NCBI GenBank assembly: GCA_012517965.1
Contig: JAAYTZ010000018.1
Location: 1 to 64,000 of the forward strand
Source: Propionibacterium sp.
GTDB lineage: Bacteria > Actinomycetota > Actinomycetes > Propionibacteriales > Propionibacteriaceae
DNA: 64,000 bases
Direction of reading: 5' to 3'
Part shown: positions 9,170 to 17,487 of the stretch, piece after piece
Layout of the letters: the number at the start of each line of letters is the position of its first letter
Position numbering within the stretch: position 1 is the stretch's first letter
Made by a program: the position numbers and the translations under genes
Notes under the pieces: generated by a model
What the model saw: the letters and a program-made list of their open reading frames with translations, nothing else
Told to the model about the DNA's origin: nothing
The model's database searches: none

Positions 9170-10255
9170 TCAGTGACGGACGGTCCAGCCCGCGGCGGTC
9201 ATCGTGGCCTCGAGCTCGGCCGCCCGCTCCGGCGCCACCTGCACGTTGAGCCAGCCGACCTCGCGCTCGTCGTCGTGGTCCATCGACACGTCCTCGACGT
9301 TGAACCCGGCCTCGCCGATGTCGGCGAACAGGCGCGCCAGGGCGCCGGGGGCGTCCGGGATCTCGACGCTGACCTGGGCGTAGTCGCGCGCCGGGGCGCC
9401 GTGCTTGCCGGGGATCAGCCGGGTGCCGGCCCGGCCCAGCCCGAGGAACCCCTCCAGCTCCCCCGCACCGATGCGGGCCTCGTCGTCGAGGATGCCCATC
9501 AGCTCCGACAGGCTCTCGCGCACGTCGGCCAACAGGGCGCGAACCGCCTCCCGGTTGGCGCTGATGATCTGCACCCACAGGGCCGGGTCGCCGCCCGCGA
9601 TGCGGGTGACGTCGCGCAGACCCTGGCCCGCGAGGCGCAGGTGCTCGGGCGGCACGTCGTGCAGTTGGGCGGCCATCACGGCGCTCAGCAGGTGCGGCAC
9701 GTGCGAGACCTCGGCCACCGCCTCGTCGTGGTGCGCGGGGCCCAGGGTGACGACCCGCGCCCCGCACAACCGGGCCAGCTCCTGCACGTCGAGCACGGCG
9801 GCGGCCGCGGCGGTGTCGTGCGGCGCCACCACCCAGGTGCGGTCGACGAACAGGTCCGCCCGGGCGGTCAGCGGCCCCGCGTGATGGGAGCCCGCCATCG
9901 GATGCCCGCCGCAGTAGCGCTTCAGCTTCAGCCCCCCGCGCGCCCGCAGGTCGTTGATGATCGTGCCCTTGACCGAGCCGACGTCGGTCACGGTGGCCCG
10001 GGGGTAGGCCTGCAGCGCGGCCGCCACCTCGTCGGCCAGGTGCGCCGGCGGCACGGCCACGACCACCAGGCGCACCGCGGCCGGATCGACCGGGTCGACG
10101 GTGCCGGCGCCGCGGCTCGCGGCGACCAGGGCGTGCGCCGGCACGGCATCGGTCAGGTGGACGCGGACGCCGGCGGCCGTCAGCGCGCAGCCGACGGACG
10201 CCCCGACCAGCCCGGTGCCGACGATCAGCGTCGGCGAGAGGTCGATCGGCTTCAC
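9170..10255 (-). CDS. tyrA: Prephenate dehydrogenase with C-terminal ACT domain
   Basis: TyrA converts prephenate to 4-hydroxyphenylpyruvate in tyrosine synthesis. The 361-residue protein begins with a Rossmann motif (LIVGTGLVGASVG, residues 10-22), has VGSVKG and the prephenate-binding GGHPMAGSHHAGP with its catalytic-region His, and ends in an ACT domain (VSVEIPDAPGALARLFADIGEAGFNV) that would sense tyrosine. The GTG start overlaps the stop of prcA as GTGA, so it is co-transcribed and translationally coupled with the proteasome genes. That link is unusual: tyrA is normally tied to cmk-der, not to prcBA. Confidence 0.94.
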   Translation of the reverse strand: MKPIDLSPTLIVGTGLVGASVGCALTAAGVRVHLTDAVPAHALVAASRGAGTVDPVDPAAVRLVVVAVPPAHLADEVAAALQAYPRATVTDVGSVKGTIINDLRARGGLKLKRYCGGHPMAGSHHAGPLTARADLFVDRTWVVAPHDTAAAAAVLDVQELARLCGARVVTLGPAHHDEAVAEVSHVPHLLSAVMAAQLHDVPPEHLRLAGQGLRDVTRIAGGDPALWVQIISANREAVRALLADVRESLSELMGILDDEARIGAGELEGFLGLGRAGTRLIPGKHGAPARDYAQVSVEIPDAPGALARLFADIGEAGFNVEDVSMDHDDEREVGWLNVQVAPERAAELEATMTAAGWTVRH

Positions 10256-10935
10256 CGGGCCCAGCCCTCCAGCAGCGCGGCCACCCGCGCCGGCGCGAGC
10301 CGGACGAACGTGCGCCCGGGCCGCGTCCGGTCCAGCAGCGCCACCTCGAGCGGAGCGTCCGCCGCCGCGGTCGCCCGCAGCGCGTTCGCGGCCAGCCGGA
10401 CGGCGCCCTGCACGTCGGCGTCCGGGGTGAAGCCGAGCGCGAGCCGCTCCTCGACCGGCTCGGTGACCCCGCCCATGACGGCGTAGTCGGGCTCGTCGAA
10501 CACCGACCCGTCGTAGGTGATGCGGTAGATGCGGTCGGACGCCCCGGGGGCCCCGACCTCGGCCACCACGAGCTCCACCTCGAACGGCTTGTCGGCGGAC
10601 GCGAACGCCGCCCCCATCACCTGGGCGTAGGCGTTGACCAGGGCCCGGGCGGTGACGTCGGACCGAGCATAGGTGTAGCCCCGGAGGTCGGCCTGCTGGA
10701 TGCCCGCCACCCGCAGCGCCTCGAACTCGTTGTAGCGGCCCACGGCGGCGAACCCGATGCGGTCGTAGATCTCGGAGATCTTGTGCAGCGTCGTCGAGTG
10801 GTTCTCGGCGGCGAAGCAGACGCCGTCGCGGTAGCGCAGCACCACCACCGAACGCCCGCGCGCGATGCCCTGCCGGGCGAAGTCGGCGCGGTCCTTCATC
10901 TGCTGCTCGGGCGGCACGTAGAACGGGATGGTCAC
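10252..10935 (-). CDS. prcA: 20S proteasome alpha subunit
   Basis: PrcA forms the outer gated rings of the actinobacterial 20S core. The 227 residues align closely with known PrcA: MTIPFYVPPEQQMKDR, RQGIARGRSVV, ISEIYDRIGFAAVGRYNEFE, YRITYDGS. Lys52, equivalent to the M. tuberculosis PrcA pocket lysine that receives the C-terminal carboxylate of Mpa, is present. I chose GTG 10935 because VTIPFYVPP is the conserved N-terminus and GGAAGGGA lies just upstream. It is 46 nt downstream of prcB and overlaps tyrA. The tail is shorter than in mycobacteria. Confidence 0.95.
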   Translation of the reverse strand: MTIPFYVPPEQQMKDRADFARQGIARGRSVVVLRYRDGVCFAAENHSTTLHKISEIYDRIGFAAVGRYNEFEALRVAGIQQADLRGYTYARSDVTARALVNAYAQVMGAAFASADKPFEVELVVAEVGAPGASDRIYRITYDGSVFDEPDYAVMGGVTEPVEERLALGFTPDADVQGAVRLAANALRATAAADAPLEVALLDRTRPGRTFVRLAPARVAALLEGWAR

Positions 10936-10981
10936 CGTGGGTCCCTTCCACCGGCCGGGCCGGGCGTCGCGTCGGTCGGCG

Positions 10982-11806
10982 TCATAGCAGCGGGGCCCCC
11001 GGCCCGTCCGGCCGCTCGCGGCGGGCGGCCAACACCCGCTCGGCCAGGGCCTCCACCTCGGCGTCCGTCCAGCGCCGGACGCCCGCGGCGTCCACCGTGC
11101 ACACCAGCGGGTAGAGGCGGCGGACGGCGTCCGGCCCCGCGGTCGCCGAGTCGTCGTCGGCGGCGTCCACCAGCGACTGGAGCAGCGCGGTGACCGCACC
11201 GGCGGCGTCCAGGCCGGGGCGGTGCAGCTTCTTGAGCGAGCCGCGGGCGAACGGGGCGCCGGAACCGACCGCGTAGAAGCCGGTCTCGTCGTAGCGGCCG
11301 CCGACGATGTCGTAGGAGACGATGCGGCCCTCGGCGCCGTCCCAGCCGACGAGGACCGGCAGGACGCCGAGGCCGCGCAGCGCACCGTCGAGTTGGGCCC
11401 GGATCAGCCCGCCGAGCCGGTTCGCCTTGCCCTCGAAACTGAGCGGGACGCCCTCGATCTTCTCGTAGTGCTCAAGTTCGACCTGGAACAGCCGGACCAG
11501 GTCGAGGGCCACCCCGGCGGTGCCGGCCACCCCGACCGCGCTGTGCGCGTCGGTGGGGAAGACCTTCTCGATGTCGTTCTGCACGATCTGGCTCGCCCAC
11601 GTGGCCCGCCGGTCGCCGGCGATCGCGACCCCGCCGTCGAAGGTGGCGCACACGATCGTGGTGCCGTGCGGCGCGGCCTCCCCGCCGGGGCCGGACGCCG
11701 CGGCCCGCGGCAGCGCCTCCGGGGCAGCGTGCGCCAGCAGGTCGGCGAAGGACGACCGACCCAGAGCCCGGCCCACCGCCGCGGCGGCGTCGAAGCCCCC
11801 CATCAC
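10982..11806 (-). CDS. prcB: 20S proteasome beta subunit with propeptide
   Basis: PrcB carries the N-terminal-threonine protease site of the 20S core. The 274-residue precursor has a 48-residue propeptide ending APHG, followed by the catalytic Thr49 ([11 protein letters not shown]). The conserved AGDRRAT, the lysine-bearing NDIEKVFP and a [13 protein letters not shown] strand follow. The start is either GTG 11806 or ATG 11803; both overlap the pup stop (TGATG arrangement), so translation is coupled to pup. By family knowledge it self-processes after Gly48 during assembly. Confidence 0.96.
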   Translation of the reverse strand: MMGGFDAAAAVGRALGRSSFADLLAHAAPEALPRAAASGPGGEAAPHGTTIVCATFDGGVAIAGDRRATWASQIVQNDIEKVFPTDAHSAVGVAGTAGVALDLVRLFQVELEHYEKIEGVPLSFEGKANRLGGLIRAQLDGALRGLGVLPVLVGWDGAEGRIVSYDIVGGRYDETGFYAVGSGAPFARGSLKKLHRPGLDAAGAVTALLQSLVDAADDDSATAGPDAVRRLYPLVCTVDAAGVRRWTDAEVEALAERVLAARRERPDGPGAPLL

Positions 11807-11985
11807 TGCCCGCCCTTCTGGACGAAGCTGCGGACGTACTCCTCGGCGTCGCCCTGCAGCACCTCGTCGATCTCGGCCAGCAGGGCGTCGTAGTCGACCG
11901 GACGCACCGGTGTCACCGGCTGCTCCTCGGCCGGGCCCGACTGCTCGGCCCCCCGGGACCGCCGCCGCTGGATCCGTTCACTCAC
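11803..11985 (-). CDS. pup: Prokaryotic ubiquitin-like protein Pup
   Basis: A 60-residue protein tag attached to lysines of proteins destined for the proteasome. The C-terminal half has the Mpa-binding helix ([23 protein letters not shown], split here by family numbering around residues 31-53) and ends VQKGGQ. The final Gln means Dop must deamidate it to Glu before ligation. The N-terminal half is short, charged and probably disordered. It overlaps dop by 8 nt and prcB by 1-4 nt. No gene for the ligase PafA is in the window. Confidence 0.97.
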   Translation of the reverse strand: MSERIQRRRSRGAEQSGPAEEQPVTPVRPVDYDALLAEIDEVLQGDAEEYVRSFVQKGGQ

Positions 11986-13375
11986 GGAGGCCGAGTCTAC
12001 CGGCGGCGTCCGACGGCGGCGCCCAGGGGGCCACCGGGTCGAACTCCCCGGCCCGCCAGGTCAGCGGCTCGGTCATCCGGAGGTTGTGCAGCCCGCCGCG
12101 GGGGTCGCGGATCAACACCGAGTCCCAGGTGGCGGCGACGACCGCGTCGGGGTGGGTCGCGACGAGGCGGCCCCGGGCGTGGGCCCGGGTGTCGGCCGGC
12201 GGCTCGCGGGTGGCCGCGGCGACGGCGGCGGCTGGGATCCAGTCGATGAGGGCGCCCGCCCGCTTGAGGGCCGCGAACGGGGACGCCGGGGCGTCCAGTT
12301 CGGCCCAGGCCAGGTCGAGCCGCGCCAGGCGCGGGTCCGCCCAGGACAGTCCGTCGCGCTCCCGGAGCCGCTCGAGCAGCGTCAGCTTGGCCGGCCAGTC
12401 GAGCCGGTCCGCCGTGGCCGCCGGGTCGCGGCCGAGGTCGTCCAGGACGCCCGCCCACTCGGCGACGATCTCGGCCCCCTCGGGGAAGGACGCCTCGGCG
12501 ACGTGGGCCGCGCAGGCGTCCAGGAACCGTCGTTGCAGGTCCAGGGCGGACGCCGCCCCGGCACCGGTCGGCAGCCGGCGGCGCAGCGTCGGGTCGCGGC
12601 TGACGGCCCGGAAGGCGGCCACCGGGTCGCGCAGGGCGTCCACGGCGCCGAGCGCGGCGCCGACCCGGGGGGAGGCCGACGCGAGGGCGTCCAGCAGCAG
12701 GGCCAGGGTCCCGAGCCGCAGCCAGGTGGCGAAGGGGTTGCGGTTCGCGTCGCCGGCGATGGTGTGGAGGCGCCGCCAGCGCGACGGGGTCGCGTGCGGC
12801 TCGTCGCGGGTGTTGAGGATGCCGCGCTCCCGGGTGGTGTCGAGCCCCGAGGTCCGCTCGAAGAAGTCGGCGCGCTGCGACAACTGGAAGCCGGGCGTCT
12901 CGCCCCGGACGCCGAGGCCCACCCGGCCCGCCCCGGCGAACACCACGCGGGTGACGAGGAACGTGGGCAGCACGGCGGCCAGCCGGTCCCACGGCAGGGA
13001 GCGCGGCACGAGATGGTTCTCGTGGTGGCCGTACGAGTGGCCCTGCCCGTCGGTGTTGTTCTTGAACAGGCGGATCCGGACGCCCGTCGCGTCGGACGCC
13101 CGCGCGGCGGCCCGCGCGACGATCGCGTCGCCGGCGAGGTCGTGGATCGTCGCCGCGGTGGCGTTCGTCGTCTCGGGGGTGGCGTACTCGGGGTGCCCGT
13201 GGTCGACGTACAGGCGCGCCCCGTTGCCGAGCACTCGGTTGAAGACCCCGCCGTACACGGGGGTGCCCGCCCCGTCGTGGGCGACCACCACCCGCTCGGC
13301 GAGCCACTCGGGGTCGGCGTCCGGCCGGCCCGGGGCGAGGATCCCGTACTCGGTCTCGGTTCCGATCAGCACCAT
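11978..13375 (-). CDS. dop: Pup deamidase/depupylase Dop, lacking the Dop-loop segment
   Basis: Dop deamidates the Pup C-terminal Gln and removes Pup from substrates; it belongs to the carboxylate-amine ligase fold. Dop rather than PafA is indicated by IGTETEYGI, the nucleophile context RLYVDHGHPEY (Asp58, equivalent to M. tuberculosis Asp95), GETPGFQLSQR and a late AATWDSVLI, and by its place directly upstream of pup. The segment between TEYGI (to residue 12) and NGARLYVD (from residue 51) is about 37 residues shorter than in M. tuberculosis Dop, which is where the Dop-specific loop sits. The length is 465 residues. The ATG start has a TAGCGT -10 only 6 nt upstream, so the mRNA is leaderless. 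Confidence 0.93.
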   Translation of the reverse strand: MVLIGTETEYGILAPGRPDADPEWLAERVVVAHDGAGTPVYGGVFNRVLGNGARLYVDHGHPEYATPETTNATAATIHDLAGDAIVARAAARASDATGVRIRLFKNNTDGQGHSYGHHENHLVPRSLPWDRLAAVLPTFLVTRVVFAGAGRVGLGVRGETPGFQLSQRADFFERTSGLDTTRERGILNTRDEPHATPSRWRRLHTIAGDANRNPFATWLRLGTLALLLDALASASPRVGAALGAVDALRDPVAAFRAVSRDPTLRRRLPTGAGAASALDLQRRFLDACAAHVAEASFPEGAEIVAEWAGVLDDLGRDPAATADRLDWPAKLTLLERLRERDGLSWADPRLARLDLAWAELDAPASPFAALKRAGALIDWIPAAAVAAATREPPADTRAHARGRLVATHPDAVVAATWDSVLIRDPRGGLHNLRMTEPLTWRAGEFDPVAPWAPPSDAAGRLGLRE

Positions 13376-13381
13376 GGGGGC

Positions 13382-13391
13382 ACGCTACCCT
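13382..13391. promoter_or_regulatory. Interlocked divergent -10 boxes between dop and the DUF3054 gene
   Basis: Only 23 bp separate the two start codons (13375 minus, 13399 plus). Plus-strand TACCCT (13386-13391) ends 7 nt before ATG 13399. Minus-strand TAGCGT (13387 to 13382) ends 6 nt before the dop ATG. The two hexamers share the TA step at 13386-13387, so two leaderless genes appear to be driven from one symmetric melting site. Confidence 0.55.
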
Positions 13392-13398
13392 CGGCGCC

Positions 13399-13764
13399 AT
13401 GCCCCGCCCGCTCGCGATCGCCCTCGACGTCGCCGTCGTGTTCGTCTTCGCCGCCGTCGGCCGCGCCTCCCACGCCGAGGCGACCGATCCGGCCGGGGTC
13501 GCCCGCACCGCGGGCCCCTTCCTCCTCGCCACCCTGATGGCCTGGGTCTACCTGGTCCTCAAGCGGCCCACCGAGTCGCCCTGGCGGCAGGGCCTCGTCG
13601 TCTGGCTGGCCGCGGTCGCCGGCGGCATGGTGGTCCGGGTTCTGCTGGGCGAGGGCGTCCAGCCGGCGTTCGTGGCCGTCGCCGCCGCGGTGCTGGGGGC
13701 CGGCCTGTTCGGGTGGCGCGCACTCGACCGGGCGCTGGCCCGGAGGGGGCGCCCGACGCGATAG
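13399..13764 (+). CDS. DUF3054 family membrane protein
   Basis: A 121-residue integral membrane protein with four hydrophobic segments (PLAIALDVAVVFVFAAVG; FLLATLMAWVYLVL; GLVVWLAAVAGGMVV; AFVAVAAAVLGAGLFG). The pattern LDV..VFVFAAVGR.SH and the length match DUF3054, a widespread actinobacterial family of unknown function. It is leaderless and divergent from dop. The following HAD gene starts 28 nt after its stop with its own Shine-Dalgarno, so the two are probably co-transcribed. Confidence 0.75.
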   Translation: MPRPLAIALDVAVVFVFAAVGRASHAEATDPAGVARTAGPFLLATLMAWVYLVLKRPTESPWRQGLVVWLAAVAGGMVVRVLLGEGVQPAFVAVAAAVLGAGLFGWRALDRALARRGRPTR

Positions 13765-13792
13765 CGTGCCTGCGGCAAGGAAGGACAGACCC

Positions 13793-14551
13793 GTGACCCA
13801 GCCCATCCGCCTGGTGGCGTTCGACCTCGACGACACCCTCGCCCCGTCGAAGTCGCCGCTGCCGCCCGAGATGGCCGAACTGCTGATGGAACTGCTCACG
13901 CTGCGTCCGGTGTGCATCATCTCGGGCGGCCAACTCGACCAGTTCGTCACGCAGGTCGTCGCCCGCCTGCCCGAGTCCCCCGTCCTGGACCGCCTGCACC
14001 TGATGCCCACGAACGGCACCTGGTACGTCGCCCACGCCGACGGGGCCTGGGTCGAGCGGTACCGCCACCAGCTCTCCCCGGAGAACCGCGCCCGGGCCCT
14101 GGCCGCCCTGGAGAGCCAGGCGCGCGCCCTGGGCCTGTGGTCGGACCACACGTGGGGGCCGATCCTGGAGGATCGCGGCTCGCAGGTGACGTTCTCCGCC
14201 CTCGGCCAGGAGGCCCCGGTGGACGCCAAGAAGGCCTGGGACCCCGACGGCACCAAACGGGCGCGCCTGCGGGACGCCGTCGCGCCGCTGCTGCCCGACC
14301 TCGACGTCCACGCCGGCGGGTCGACCTCGATCGACATCACCAAGAAGGGCATCGACAAGGCGTACGGCATCGGCCAGCTGTCCGAGATCCTCGGCATCGC
14401 GCCCGCCGAGATCCTGTTCGTCGGCGACCGGCTGACCCCCGGCGGCAACGACTACCCGGTGCTGCGGCTCGGCGTCCAGACCCACGCCGTCCGCGACTGG
14501 ACCGACACCCTGGAGTTCCTCCGGCGCCTGCTGCCCACGCTGCGGTCCTGA
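13793..14551 (+). CDS. HAD-IIB hydrolase, phosphomannomutase/trehalose-phosphatase-like
   Basis: A 252-residue phosphatase or phosphomutase of HAD subclass IIB. Motif I is FDLDDT (Asp11, Asp13), motif II IISGG, motif III is represented by the Lys in KKGIDKAYG and motif IV by GDRLTPGGNDYP. The cap region (TNGTWYVAHADG, GSQVTFSALGQ, DPDGTKR) resembles eukaryotic-type phosphomannomutases, which are found in some actinobacteria. The start at GTG 13793 is chosen for the strong AAGGAAGGA upstream; an in-frame GTG at 13766 would add 9 residues. The substrate is probably a sugar phosphate. Confidence 0.75.
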   Translation: MTQPIRLVAFDLDDTLAPSKSPLPPEMAELLMELLTLRPVCIISGGQLDQFVTQVVARLPESPVLDRLHLMPTNGTWYVAHADGAWVERYRHQLSPENRARALAALESQARALGLWSDHTWGPILEDRGSQVTFSALGQEAPVDAKKAWDPDGTKRARLRDAVAPLLPDLDVHAGGSTSIDITKKGIDKAYGIGQLSEILGIAPAEILFVGDRLTPGGNDYPVLRLGVQTHAVRDWTDTLEFLRRLLPTLRS

Positions 14552-14711
14552 CCCCCGCTCCGGACGCCGCCGGTGCGGCCCGCGGCGTGTCGCCGCGGGC
14601 GTCCAAGGGCCGCGCCGAAGCCCGGGTCTAGAGTCCGGAGCAGCGGCACGCCGACGAGCCGACCAGCGCGACGACGTGTCGTGTCCCACCCTCATCGTCG
14701 AGGAGACGCCC

Positions 14712-17036
14712 GTGTCCGCAACGCTGTCCCAACCCAAACCCACCGAGGGTCGGAAGATCAAGGCCGATCCCGACCTTCCCCCGGTCGCCGTCGTCGAACC
14801 GCTGACGATCCCGACCAGAACCAAGATCGTCTACGGCATCATCGGCATCGTCGCCGCCGCCGCCTGGGCGGTCATCGCCGTCTCCCGCGGGGAGACCGTG
14901 AGCGCCGGCTGGTTCGTGCTGGCGGCGGTCGGCAGCTATCTGATCGCCCTTCGCTTCTACGCCCGCCTGATCGAGCACAAGATCAACAGGCCGGACGACA
15001 CCCGGGCCACCCCGGCGGAGGAGTTCGCCAACGGCAAGGACTTCATGCCGACGCACCGCGTGGTGCTCTTCGGTCACCACTTCGCCGCCATCGCCGGCGC
15101 CGGACCCTTGGTCGGCCCCGTGCTCGCGGCCCAGATGGGGTACCTGCCCGGCACCCTGTGGATCATCATCGGGGTCATCTTCGCGGGCGCCGTGCAGGAC
15201 TACATGGTGATGCACCTGGCGATCCGGCGCCGGGGCCGGTCGCTGGGCCAGATGTGTCGCGACGAGCTGGGCCCGGTCGGCGGCTGGCTGGCCATCATCG
15301 GCGTCATGACGATCATGGTGATCCTGATCGCCGTCCTGGTCATCGTGATCATCGGCGCGCTCGCCGAGTCCCCCTGGGGCGTGTTCTCGATCGCCATGAC
15401 GATCCCGATCGCCCTGTTCATGGGCATCTACATGCGGTACCTCCGGCCCGGCAAGGTGACCGAGGCGTCCGGAATCGGTGTCGTGCTGCTGCTGATCGCC
15501 ATCGCGGGCGGCAGCTTCGTCGCCGCCGACCCGACGCTCGCCGCGATCTTCACGATGTCCAAGCTCAACCTGGCCTACGCGATCTGCCTCTACGGCTTCG
15601 CCGCCGCGATCCTGCCCGTGTGGCTGCTGCTGGCCCCGCGCGACTACCTGTCGACGTTCATGAAGGTCGGCACGATCGCGATGCTCGCGCTCGCCGTCCT
15701 GATCGTGCTGCCCGTGATGCGCATGCCCGCGGTCACCACGTTCGCGCTGACCGGCAAGGGCCCGGCGTTCGCCGGCAACCTGTTCCCGTTCCTGTTCATC
15801 ACGATCGCCTGCGGCGCGCTGTCCGGCTTCCACGCCCTGATCAGTTCGGGGACGACCCCCAAGATGATCCAGAAGGAGTCGCAGGCCCGCGTCATCGGCT
15901 ACGGCGGCATGCTCACCGAGTCCTTCGTGGCCATCAACGCCCTGATCATGGCGTGCGTCCTCGACCCGCACATCTACTTCGCCATGAACGCCCCGGTCGG
16001 CCTGACCGGCGGCACCCCCCAGACCGCGGCGACCTACGTCAACAGCCTGGGCCTGGTGTCGGGGGCGGGCAACCCGTTGCCGGACGCCACCCCGGCGGTC
16101 TTCGCCGACGCCGCGGCGTCCGTCGGGGAGAAGTCGATCATCTCCCGGACCGGCGGCGCCCCGACGCTCGCCTTCGGCATGGCCGACGTGCTCGACAAGA
16201 TCCCCTTCTTCGGCGGTCTCAAGGCGTTCTGGTACCACTTCGCGGTCATGTTCGAGGCGCTCTTCATCTTGACGACGGTGGACGCCGGCACGCGCGTGGC
16301 CCGGTTCATGCTGTCGGACACGCTGTCCAACATCCCCGGCCTCATCAAGTTCCGCGACCCGTCGTGGCGTCCGGGGGCCTGGTTGGCCACCGCGCTCGTG
16401 GTGCTCGGGTGGGGCTCGATCGTGGTGATGGGCGTCACCGACCCCCTCGGCGGGATCTACGTGCTCTTCCCGCTGTTCGGGATCGCGAACCAGCTGCTGG
16501 CCGCGATCGCCCTGACGCTGGTGTTCACCGTGGTCATGAAGAAGGGCCTGTTCAAGTGGGCGTGGATCCCCGGCCTGCCGCTGGCGTGGGACCTGTTCAT
16601 CACGATGTGGGCGTCGTTCGAGAAGATCTTCAGCTCGAACCCGGCCATCGGTTACTGGGCCTCGAACGCGGCGGCGCGGTCCGCCCTGGCGGCCGGCAAG
16701 CCGTACTCGACGGCCAAGACCCCCGCCGAGGTGGAGATCGTGATCCGGAACACCGCGATCCAGGGCACCCTGTCGATCCTGTACGCGGTGCTCGTGATCG
16801 GTGTGTTCGTCGTCGGCATGTGGATCTCGGCCAAGGCGCTCCGCCTGGGCGGGTTGCCGACCTCCGAGACCAAGGGCGTCCCGTCGCGGATCTTCGGCCC
16901 CGCCGGGTTCGTGGCGACGCCGTTGGAGAAGGAGGTGCTGGCCGACTGGCGGTCCGCCGGCAAGGATCCCGACGGCGGCTACCACCACGTCCACACGGAG
17001 GCCGACCATGCCGCCGGCGACCTGATCGCCGATTGA
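14712..17036 (+). CDS. cstA: Pyruvate/peptide transporter CstA (carbon starvation protein A)
   Basis: A large transporter of 774 residues with many membrane spans, expressed in other bacteria on carbon limitation and linked to pyruvate and peptide uptake. Typical CstA sequence is visible: RPDDTRATPAEEF, ANGKDFMPTHRVVLFGHHFAAIAGAGPLVGP (family signature region, residues 110-140), and DYMVMHLAIRRRGRSLG. GTG 14712 is preferred because GAGGAGA lies 5 nt upstream; the 36-nt longer frame has no such site. Its stop overlaps the ybdD start (TGATG), the usual cstA-ybdD pairing. Confidence 0.93.
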   Translation: MSATLSQPKPTEGRKIKADPDLPPVAVVEPLTIPTRTKIVYGIIGIVAAAAWAVIAVSRGETVSAGWFVLAAVGSYLIALRFYARLIEHKINRPDDTRATPAEEFANGKDFMPTHRVVLFGHHFAAIAGAGPLVGPVLAAQMGYLPGTLWIIIGVIFAGAVQDYMVMHLAIRRRGRSLGQMCRDELGPVGGWLAIIGVMTIMVILIAVLVIVIIGALAESPWGVFSIAMTIPIALFMGIYMRYLRPGKVTEASGIGVVLLLIAIAGGSFVAADPTLAAIFTMSKLNLAYAICLYGFAAAILPVWLLLAPRDYLSTFMKVGTIAMLALAVLIVLPVMRMPAVTTFALTGKGPAFAGNLFPFLFITIACGALSGFHALISSGTTPKMIQKESQARVIGYGGMLTESFVAINALIMACVLDPHIYFAMNAPVGLTGGTPQTAATYVNSLGLVSGAGNPLPDATPAVFADAAASVGEKSIISRTGGAPTLAFGMADVLDKIPFFGGLKAFWYHFAVMFEALFILTTVDAGTRVARFMLSDTLSNIPGLIKFRDPSWRPGAWLATALVVLGWGSIVVMGVTDPLGGIYVLFPLFGIANQLLAAIALTLVFTVVMKKGLFKWAWIPGLPLAWDLFITMWASFEKIFSSNPAIGYWASNAAARSALAAGKPYSTAKTPAEVEIVIRNTAIQGTLSILYAVLVIGVFVVGMWISAKALRLGGLPTSETKGVPSRIFGPAGFVATPLEKEVLADWRSAGKDPDGGYHHVHTEADHAAGDLIAD

Positions 17037-17305
17037 TGAACGCCTTCGCGACCAGCGAGGAGCCGGGCGGCGTGCGCCGCCCGGCCCCTCGGGCACTCGA
17101 CGATGCCGACGGCCGGACGCCGTGGCGCCGCGCCTACGATGGCGTCACCCGCGTGCTCAAGGGGATGGCCGGTCTGGACGCCTACGAGCGTTACGTCCGG
17201 CACCGCCTGGCCCACCACCCGGGGGAGCCGCTGCAAGGGGAGGCGGAATTCTGGCGCTGCCGCTGGGACCAGGAGAGCCGCACCCCCAAGGCGCGCTGCT
17301 GTTGA
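17036..17305 (+). CDS. ybdD: YbdD/YjiX family small protein (DUF466)
   Basis: An 89-residue partner of CstA. The family core is visible: GLDAYERYVRHRLAHHPGEP, FWRCRWDQESRTPKARCC. The double Cys at the C-terminus is characteristic of the actinobacterial form. In E. coli, the homologues YbdD and YjiX are needed for activity of their transporter partners. Start and stop overlap with cstA by one base (TGATG), so the two are made together. The N-terminal 30 residues are Pro/Ala-rich and variable. Confidence 0.85.
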   Translation: MNAFATSEEPGGVRRPAPRALDDADGRTPWRRAYDGVTRVLKGMAGLDAYERYVRHRLAHHPGEPLQGEAEFWRCRWDQESRTPKARCC

Positions 17306-17487
17306 AGCGTGTCGCACGCGACTACGGCCGGCGTTTGCTTGACTTCGGCCAAAGTCTTCGCGTGGTACGAGCCACGCCGGGCGCCCGCGTTCACTATCGT
17401 GGGGACCGACCGGACGACCGGCGATTCGACGACGATCAGCCGTCGGGGCCGGTGACCCTGCGCCTCGTCATCAGGAAGGAACGAATC
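17306..17487 (+). other. Intergenic region upstream of serC
   Basis: These 182 bp hold no gene. A TTGACT (17339-17344) without a well-placed -10 and a TATCGT hexamer (17395-17400) are the only promoter-like elements, and AGGAAGGAA (17473-17481) is the serC ribosome-binding site. If TATCGT is used, serC has an mRNA leader of about 80 nt, unlike the many leaderless genes here. Confidence 0.3.

Noticed and set aside
11978-13375. Calling this gene pafA instead of dop
   Set aside because: The missing loop suggests PafA at first, but YVDHGHPEY, PGFQLSQR, AATWDSV and the position before pup fit Dop.
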